Positions 48,901 to 57,900 of a DNA stretch of 64,000 nt are shown here, in pieces. A program made the translations under genes and the position numbers. The stretch lies in contig OZ024898.1 in NCBI GenBank assembly GCA_964017195.1, positions 12,539,557-12,603,556 of the forward strand, written 5' to 3'. Below the pieces are notes generated by a model. The model was not told where the DNA came from. It made no database searches and saw only the letters and a program-made list of their open reading frames with translations. Every line of letters starts with the position of its first letter. Positions within the stretch are counted from its first letter, which is position 1. This DNA is from Siderastrea radians. Taxonomy: Eukaryota > Cnidaria > Anthozoa > Scleractinia > Rhizangiidae.

Positions 48901-51900
48901 AGGCAGAATATCATAGCAAACAATCTTTGACAATTTTTACCTTCCATTTGTACCTGGACAAAAAAGGTAAAACGGATCTAAAACAGAAACGAAAACACTC
49001 GTTACGGTCATTAGTGGCTCGAAGTGGCGATATTTTTAAATGATATCGAGACCATCGACCATAAAAACGTGTTTACTTTTATCCATTGTGTAAAGGTATG
49101 TGAGGTTTTCATCAAGAAAGTAGAAAACTATTAAAAAAATTAGGCGGGATCGGGATTTTGACGTAAAGAAGGGCGGGATGGCGGGATGGCGGGATTAACA
49201 GGAAAAAAAGGCGGGATGACGGGATTAACAGGAAAAAAAGGCGGGATGACGGGATCTGAGAACCCTATTGTGGACCCTCGTTTTTTACTGCTCTGTCTAA
49301 GTATTTGTCTCTCTATTTTGGCCATGAAGATATTAGCAATAGCTACGGCCATTTTCGTTCCCATGGCAGTTCCATGGGTTTGTAGATAATCGCTCCCGTT
49401 AAAGCGGAACGAGTTTTCTTGTAAGATTAGACTGAGCATTTCTCTTAAATACCTCGTAGGTGTGGGGGGGGGGGGAGAGGGGTTCGATGTAGAATGCTTC
49501 GTATGCTTGGCATACGGTGGTAATTCCTTCCTCTTGAGGTATGTTAGAATAGAGGCTAGTAACGTCCATGGAGGCAAGAATCACGTTCTGAGGCAATTTC
49601 GTCTTCTCAACGAAGTTAATGAAGTCTGTCTAATCTTTTAGATACGAATCTGTTTTTGTGCTATAGGCCGAATGAGTCGGTCAACAAGTGACGATAACCG
49701 CTCTGTAGGGCCATCACACCCCGATATTATAGTTCTCCCGACAGGCGTCGGTTTGTGAATCTTTGATAGTGTGTAAAAAACTGGAATTCGCGGAGGATTT
49801 GGCGTAAGGGAAGGCCATTTACCCGTCATTTCGTCAATGTGGTTTCCTTGCAGGAGCGATTTTATCACTGAACTGATTTACTTTCTTGGCTGTGGTTTCA
49901 ACCATAGGTTCTTCTAGGGGTCGGTAGTTATTTATATCATCTAGTAGAACTTGACCCTCGTTGATTTTGTCTTCTCTGCTCATAATGCTCATAACGCTAG
50001 GTAACGCTCCGCATTGCCTAGCCTAAAGAAAATTCTGATGGGAAAATGGCACCTTTTACAAAACCAACCACAGGTGAAAAAAATCTTTAAGGAGCCTCCC
50101 ATCATCTCACATTGAAAAGGGAAATCCCTTCAAGACCCACTAGTTAGAGCTAAGCTATGATGGCTTTAGAATTTCTTCTACGAACGCGGGAGTCGTGTAG
50201 GCCCGTCAACATTTTTTAAAACCAGAAACCACATTAAGTCGTTTAACAAACGATCAGAGGTCAAATTAAACTGAGAATAGCAAACAGTGCGAGCCACAAG
50301 AATCCACCGGTTATCAGAAAATTGATCAGATATGACCTCGAGAACAAAGTCTTAAAAATACGACGCCTAAGTTGTAACGGCTCAATTGACCATTTGAAAA
50401 TCCTCTAACTAAACCCACTACAAAAGCACAAGAAGAAAAATTGGTCAAAAGACCGAGATAAGGCGCGGCGTACAAAGACGTGAAGTGGGAGTCGCGCAGG
50501 CCTTCCAACCCCATTTTATAACTGGAACAGAGGTCACGTGCGTATAAAATATATTTACCTTAGTTGAAAATGATTTTGCCGCGGTTGACAATGATTTTGC
50601 CGTGACGAAAATGATTTTGCCGTGGTTAAAATGATTTTGCCGTTACGAAAATGATTTTGCCGTTACGAAAATAATTTTGCCGTGGCCAAAATGATTTTGC
50701 CGTGACCAAAATGATTTTGCCGTGACCAAAATGATTTTGCCGTGACCAAAATGATTTTGCCGTGACAAAAATGATTTTGCCGTGGAATGATTTTGCCGTG
50801 GCCAAAATGGTTTTGCTGTGACAAAAATGATTTTGCCGTGGCCAAAATGGTTTTGCTGTGACAAAAATGATTTTGCCGTGGCCAAAATGATTTTGCCGTG
50901 ACGAAAATGATTTTGCCGTGGCCAAAATGATTTTGCCGTGACGAAAATGATTTTGCCGTGGCCAAATTGATTTTGCCGCGGTTGAAAATGATTTTGCCGT
51001 GACGAAAATGATTTTGCCGTAGCCAAAATGATTTTGCCGTGACGAAAAAGATTTTGCCGTGACAGTTGTGGGCCACCGTAAGTTTAAGTATTCAGAAATG
51101 GCGTTAAGTTTTGCGGTTAAAGTGAAACTTTCGACATTTCTCTCTATTTTCTTTTGTTAAATTATGGCGGGAACTGCGCACGCGTCGTGCGTTTGACCGC
51201 TGTGAAACATTTGTCCAGGCTATTAGTGACCACTCGATTACTCCGATGCAGTGGCTTTTGATATTTCGTTATCATTCGAGCAATTTTACCAGCTGACTTG
51301 TTTGGATTGAAGAAATATTTTCCCAAAATTATTATGATTTTGAAATATAAAAATTCTAGACCTGACAGAAGGCGCCATTTATCAATCCACTATAAAACGA
51401 TATTTGCAACCACCGTAACAATTGCGGGTACTTTCTCCATCCATCCTAATCTTTCTTACAAGAACTTTATGCTATATGGTGAGTTGATAGTCGTATTTTC
51501 TTAGCTATAACGAGGAACTTGCTTTCTTTATTATCTTGAAACAGGAACAAGAATTTTTCAAAGTGAAGAAAGCTGTCTGATAATATAAACTAGACAGGCA
51601 ATTGGGCACGCTTTTTGGGGGAACCATTCTGGAATGAGAATACTTGGAATGGCTTTTTGGCGCGTTTTTTCGTTGCCTTCTCTCATTCTGGAATCGTTAG
51701 AATGGTGGTTTATCCCATTCCATGTATTCTGCTATTTGGGGCAGAATGAACAGAATAAGCGTAATAAAAAAAGTTGTTAGTTTCAATAGCAAAATGGCTG
51801 ACCAAAACAAAAGCGCGTCCGAGGCATATTTATATTCTCCCGTCCAGCCTGAGGAAAAAACTCGCGGTCAGTTTTCAGTCCAGTTTTGGGATGATCGTTT

Positions 51901-54900
51901 TTTCTTGTTTTATATTCCAATAACTTTGTTCATTCCCATTCTGCCTATTCTCATTCCAGAACAGCCCAAGAAAACGCGCCCATTGACGGTTAATCGTCAG
52001 AAAGGCAATTTTTTAATTAAAGACCGCCTGCCACAAATTCAAATTTGATGACCTCGAATCCCCTTCCATCCTTGCATTCTGCACTAGATTTTCAAACTAC
52101 TTGTTCTGTTTTGCTTTGTAGAATCTTTTTATCCAATTTAGTTAAAAATTTAGTGGTACATAAGCAAAAGTTAGATATTTTGGCGAGGTTACTATGACTT
52201 GGGTTAGAGAAAAGTGTCCGTTTTCCGTATTAACCAGCAAATATAGGAGAAGCAATGAGCTTTAGATCGAAACAAATGGAATTGTCCGTGCCAAGCAGTA
52301 ACCGTGAAGTGGGATTTCTCTGTTCTATAATAGTGGTTTACTACTGGCTATCGCAAACTCCTACTTATCTAACACGTGTTTCCTTGACTGACCCTTGACG
52401 TTTGTTTCCCTTTACTGCTTTACCAATAACCCGATTTACTTTAATACTCAACAGGAAGAAATAGCAGCACTGAAGGAAGCAGATCCCGGTCTGGATCGAA
52501 GTTCGGATTCAGATTCATCAGATAGTGAAGTTGTATCCTTTCGTTATGATTCTATCGCTTTCAGACTCCATTGTTTTCCTCGTAAGATTTTCAAGCAAAC
52601 GAATTTAAAACCGCCAGGGGTTTAAGAGAGTACAAATGTGAAGAGATAAGAAAGAAGAACGTGGAAGGTCTGTGGACTTAAATGAACAACTGAATTCCAC
52701 ATTTCTACAGAAGCGGAAGATTTCACTTCAGTTAAAGGCGATTAAAAACTTGTCGCCTTGCATTTTGTAATGGTTGTCATCATTTGGTGATTACTTACTG
52801 GCACTTAACCTAACAGAGGCTCATATTCACAAACACACAATTATTACAGTGATACCAAACACCAAAAAATCTAATTAAATAAGAGATTTCCTATCCAACT
52901 TTGTTGAGGTATGAGAAACAAAGAAAATTACGAGAAACATGTGTAAGAGAATGAGCGCGCGCGTGGTGCTGTACAAATGTCCAACGGTTCAAATATCGCG
53001 GCGTATTTGTACTTGTTTCGCGCGTTATTCGAACAGAACTTAGTGGAGTTGGGTGACAAAAGATGGTAGTTTTAAGAAAGTTCAATATTGGACTTTTCCC
53101 TTGACGTCTTAAACTTAGGAGGACGAGGCTGAACTTGAGAAAATTCTACAACAGCTAATTGAACAGAATGAAGAACTTGAGGTAAATAAAATCACTGTTA
53201 CAATCAAAAATATTGTTTCCCTGCTCTGGAAACATGATTTTAAAAAATAATAAAATATTTCCTGACTCAGAGCGCAATAAAAATTATTAAAAACTGTCTA
53301 AGTGGAATATTTCGTCCGGACCAACCGAACTTGATCAGCCACGGTAGAAATGTGAATATTAAGAAGGGTTATATCACTTCATAAGGGTCTCAAAGGAAGC
53401 AATTGAGGTCCGGTTACGAAAGCCCTCTTTGAATAGAGACAATGGCTTCGAATTAGCCAACATCTATAACACTATTTTAGGCCCCTTGAGACCGTTATGA
53501 AGTGATATAACCCTTCTTAATATTCGCATTTCTACCGTGGCTGATCAAGTTCGGTTGGTCCGGACGAAATATTCCACTTTAACAGTTTTTAAAAATTTTT
53601 ATTGCGCTCTGAGTCAGGAAATAGTTTATTATTTTTTAAAATCACTGTTGATCCCGTACCCAGAGCCGCGGGCTCTGTGGTCAGCGCATGGTCACCTGGT
53701 CCACCTAGCCCGTGGAGTCTAGGTACGAGATTGATTCATTGTGTGATAATGGACATGAAGGAAACTAAGGAATCGCAATTTATGTGAACTCTGTATGAAA
53801 GGATAAATGAACGTGATTGTCTGCATTGTGTTGGAAATTATTTGATAAGCACTTGCAAATAAAGCACAGCCCTGATCACGTTCATTCCAAAAAACAACGA
53901 GCGGATCCGTTCGGATAGTTCGCAGTTGTTTTTTTGATGTTACTTCTATTTAGTCTCTGCTGTCTTTGTTGTTCAGTGTATATCAGTGTTACCAGGAGCA
54001 GGATTTGGTTGCATCATAGAGAGCGTCACCATTAAATAGGTAACAGGGAGCTCAAAATTAAAGAACAACGGGGAGACCAGAAAACGTAGTCCGGCATTTC
54101 AAAAGAAATATGCTATCATAAGTCTGGGAAATCTTTTTTTTTTTCGTAATAACAGAATGAATGTAGAAGAATACTTACATAATAAAAGAGAAACAGACGT
54201 TGGGCTAGTTTTTGCGTGTATATAAGTTGTTTGAGTTTATTTAAAAACTTGTGATTGACAAAACTTTACTTTCGTGTCAGAAATCATGCCAACATCACAC
54301 CTGTGTAAACATTCTACTAATTGAATTATGAACATCAAATTAAAATAGCTTTCGTGTCAGGAAAACCTCACGAATATAATCGTTCTAAAAGGCTAAGCGA
54401 GAGAAAACACAAAACATTTTTGCAGCTTAATGACAAGGATTTCAAGAATCTTTCTGGTGATCATCAAAGAACAAACATCATTTGGGAAGTTCACAATAAC
54501 GAGTAAATCGTCACATCAATGTCATAACCACGAATACATTCAACTGTGGGAACTACGAAACTAAACTGCGGACATGAAATACAGAAACCAAGAAAACTTC
54601 AATAACGGTCGATTCTGGAGAGCTCAATAACGGGCAAGAGTCAGGAGTCTTCTGGCAATGATGCATGGAATATTTTTAAAATTTATTAAATACGCACGTA
54701 CGGGGAAAATCCTGACTGGCCGATAATTCCGAGCAACATACACTATATATCAGCTCAAAGTAAACCACATAAAACTCAAACTAAATTCTGTCAATAACGT
54801 CCTTGAACTCTGTAAGCAGTGTAAGGTGTGGATGATTTTTTTGGTAGTTTATGACTTAAACCCGTACCCGTACACAATCGCCTTTCGTGGACTTCATTAA

Positions 54901-57900
54901 TTATGACCAATTATCTCCCCCAGACAACTTATGCATAAAGAAATGTTTCCACTTGTAGATCAGAAACATCAACACACAAAGACTTCTTTGCCATCTTTTC
55001 GACAGCAACTGAACTTAACAACCAATTTCTTTCCTCGTCCAGCTGTTCCTAACCCACTGACGAACGCCAACCTAAACTGAAGACCAGCGAGTCCTAACAT
55101 GCCCCTGAGTAAACGTTTCCTTCCGATTCCTTCCTGCGTTGTCTTTGCAAATCAAAATCTACGATATTTTCGAGGATCCAAACACTCCGATTAATTCTTC
55201 ATCCATAGAGACTGCGCAAAACTTGGTTAAAAGCCCCTCAAAACTTGTCTATTACACCTCGAAGGATTCTACTTTGAATGGCTTTGTGGGCTTGTTGCCA
55301 AAAAGTTAACACACTAACACGACTGTTTACGCCAGGACAGTCCCAATAGTTCTCAGTTGCTATAGCAACTGCGAACTAAAAAGGAAAGAAAAAAGAAAAA
55401 AAATTGGTTACTTTATACACTGAAGTGAGATTGTTGCCTCGGAATATTCATTACGTGTTTTCTTTTCGCTATATGTATAGAAAACTTAGCGTAGTTGGTA
55501 TGTGTGTAATTTACTTGCTTCAAAGTCTTTGAACATGCCATTTCAAACTAATTGACTCCAAACCAACCTCAATCTGCAGCGAGTTTTATAAAATTTTGCT
55601 CACATAAATTCGTACTGTGATTGGTCATGTTTTGCTGAGGTTATGTGAACTTGGGAGTGACGTCACGCAACTTTTGTTTTAATTTAACTGTACTGATTTG
55701 ACTATGTGACTGCGTGATGCGGTTCTAGTCAAGACCCACATTTCACCCTTGCTCACCATAGAGTCTCCAGTAGCTCGGTGGTAGAGCATCCGACTAGATC
55801 ACGGAGGGTCGTGGGTTCAAATCCCATCTGGAACTCGGAATTTCTTTTTCCGAGTTTTTCAGTTAATGCAAAATTTATCATGCTGTATTTCTACAGAAAG
55901 ACTCACTTGGCGGTTGGACTGTTTTCTTCCCTTTCTTTATTGGTGCTTACTTCTTTATCATTTTTGTGTCCCCATTTAGTCTGTTTAAAGGCTTAATACA
56001 TTGAAACTTGTATAAGTTTTTATTCTTGTTTGTTTGTTTGGCCGCTTTGTGCTTAAGACATAACTTGCTGCAAATACTCGACGGAATTTGAAAGAACTGG
56101 AAAGTTCCTAACGTAGACTCTCGCCTGTGGCTTGCTTTAACATAAACTTCAAATTATTCCGTACTCCTTCCCTTGTTTGCATAATATAACAGTACCAGTA
56201 CCATTTTCTTGTCAAGTCTCACATTCACATGCGTTTGTTTTGCTTTGCCTAAAATTACTGAGGTAGACTTTATCCAAGTCGCTCTTTCCATTTCTAACGA
56301 AGAGCGCGCGGGGTGCGCGCGTGTGAATCAAAATGGCGGCTGGTTCTCCTTGTTTAGCAGATATACCGAGAAAATTCATTTGTATTAGCCTGTTCCAGGC
56401 TCTCAGATAGCACGAACGGCAAAAAATTGTAAAGGAACTGCGAAAATAAGGGGTGCTTTCCGTTATGCCAAAATTTCCAGAAATTTCGGTCGAAACCTAA
56501 ATGGAACGCTTCGGTCCAAGTGGAAATTTTCCGGAAAAAGTGGTCCACCTCCAGAGGTGGTCCTCTTTGACCGGTCTGTCCGGTCCGACCGCAACTTGCC
56601 GTTCCATTTTCAAAAAGTCTCGTTTCCAGTCCCACTTTACTGAGGAGTAATCGAAATTTTGGTCGAAACGTAAATGGAACGCTTCGGTCCGGTTGGAATT
56701 TTTGTTTCTTTCGAACAATGTCGTTCCATTTTTCCTTGGTTAGTTCCACTGGTCTCTGACTGGTCGGTCTGGCATAGTGGAAAGCACCCAAGATGTGCGG
56801 GATCTGGGTACAGGAACAGGCTACATTTGCATCACCTTGCGGGCAACACACGTATGTTTTCTGCGCGCGTGTTTTGCAAACACCTGAACATCTCGCGCTT
56901 CACACACACGTGCACAGTGCGCTTTTTGCAGTCATCTTAACATCTCTTTTGTCCCCAAGAAAAAAAACAACCTAGATTAAGTATAGAACGGAGTGAAAGA
57001 CTGATTGCTTGCAGCATAGGAAGCAGCATGCAGTCATTATTTAAAATAAATTCTTTATTTCTAGCGCAAGAATACCCAGCTGTGTCATAGCATTCATGAC
57101 GAGAGAGAAGCCTGTGTAGAACTACAGGTGCAAATCAGACTTTTTGAAGCCAAACAGGGCCAACAAACTGTTCAAAAACCACAGGAACAAACAGCAGAAA
57201 TAAGGTAACGTGTTTAATCAAGGTGCGATAAAATCTCATCTTGCGGGCGCCTTGCTTCTACGGACACCCCTTTGCAGGAGCTGAGGTCCGGGCGAAGAAG
57301 AACTACTGAAAAAAATCCGCTATTACGGATTCTCTCTATTACAGATACCAAATCTCGGTCCTTATGGTGTTCGTTATATTATAACGACAGTTGACTTTAG
57401 GCAACAGGGACCTTAATTGTCATTTCTTGTCAAAGAATAACGAGAGTAATACCGGGTAGAGGGAATTAACTTGCGTTCAGGCTCCGTTTTCGTTTCCTGC
57501 GGTAAAACATTCAGTCGGGAAAGGTGAGACTTCCCACGTAAAAGAATACGAGAGCGATGTTAAAATTCGGCCTGATTGTAGGTTGACAGAATTTAATTTA
57601 TGGTAAGTAACACAGAGGTTGACAGAAGACTATGACAAATAGTACAGGGGGTGATAGAAGATTATGCCTGCGAGAAGTAGTGCAAGGGGTGACATAGGGG
57701 CCTTATGATCGGAATACGAGAACGAGACAACCTCGTCCCCAGGGCCCTCTCCCCATTCAAAATGGCGGGTCGGAGAAACCCCTTGCCAAGGCTGCCAAAA
57801 TGCCTCCAAAAATTCGTGGGGATTTTGTCACGTAAAACACGATGAAATATCTTCGTTTCGTTTGAACAGCGGTTTTAGATTGCAAGAAAACAACCAGAAC

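Larger units (their letters stand above)
46886..51080. mobile_element. 4.2-kb foldback element with 20-bp satellite arms (FB3)
   Basis: It begins TACGGTGGCCCACAACTGTC and ends with the inverted GACAGTTGTGGGCCACCGTA. The flanks share AGTTTA directly (46880-46885, 51081-51086). An imperfect 8-bp reading is also possible. Outer arms are arrays of CACGGCAAAATCATTTTNNN, about 16 units at left and 24 at right. Inner arm sequence (about 47,225-47,570 and 49,985-50,560) is also inverted and includes PLE coding sequence. The centre is the PLE-3 reverse transcriptase with a further insertion. It lies in RALBP1 intron 13. Confidence 0.85.
53645..57064. other. RALBP1 intron 15, remaining sequence
   Basis: Apart from the elements listed separately (55764, 56377), this is AT-rich intron. 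Short frames such as 54321-54506 have no recognised motif. Confidence 0.4.

Noticed and set aside
50626..51076. Long minus-strand frames rich in TAKSFWPRQNHF
   Set aside because: They are translations of the 20-bp satellite arm of FB3 (about 24 units). Three overlapping frames are open for the same reason.
55764..55834. Functional tRNA gene
   Set aside because: Two acceptor mismatches and an AGA anticodon in a type I body do not fit a standard tRNA-Ser.
56354..56851. 165-residue minus-strand frame
   Set aside because: It spans almost exactly the foldback MITE at 56386-56823 and contains two translations of the same duplicated segment (KxSFHLxFDxNF). No protein family is recognised.
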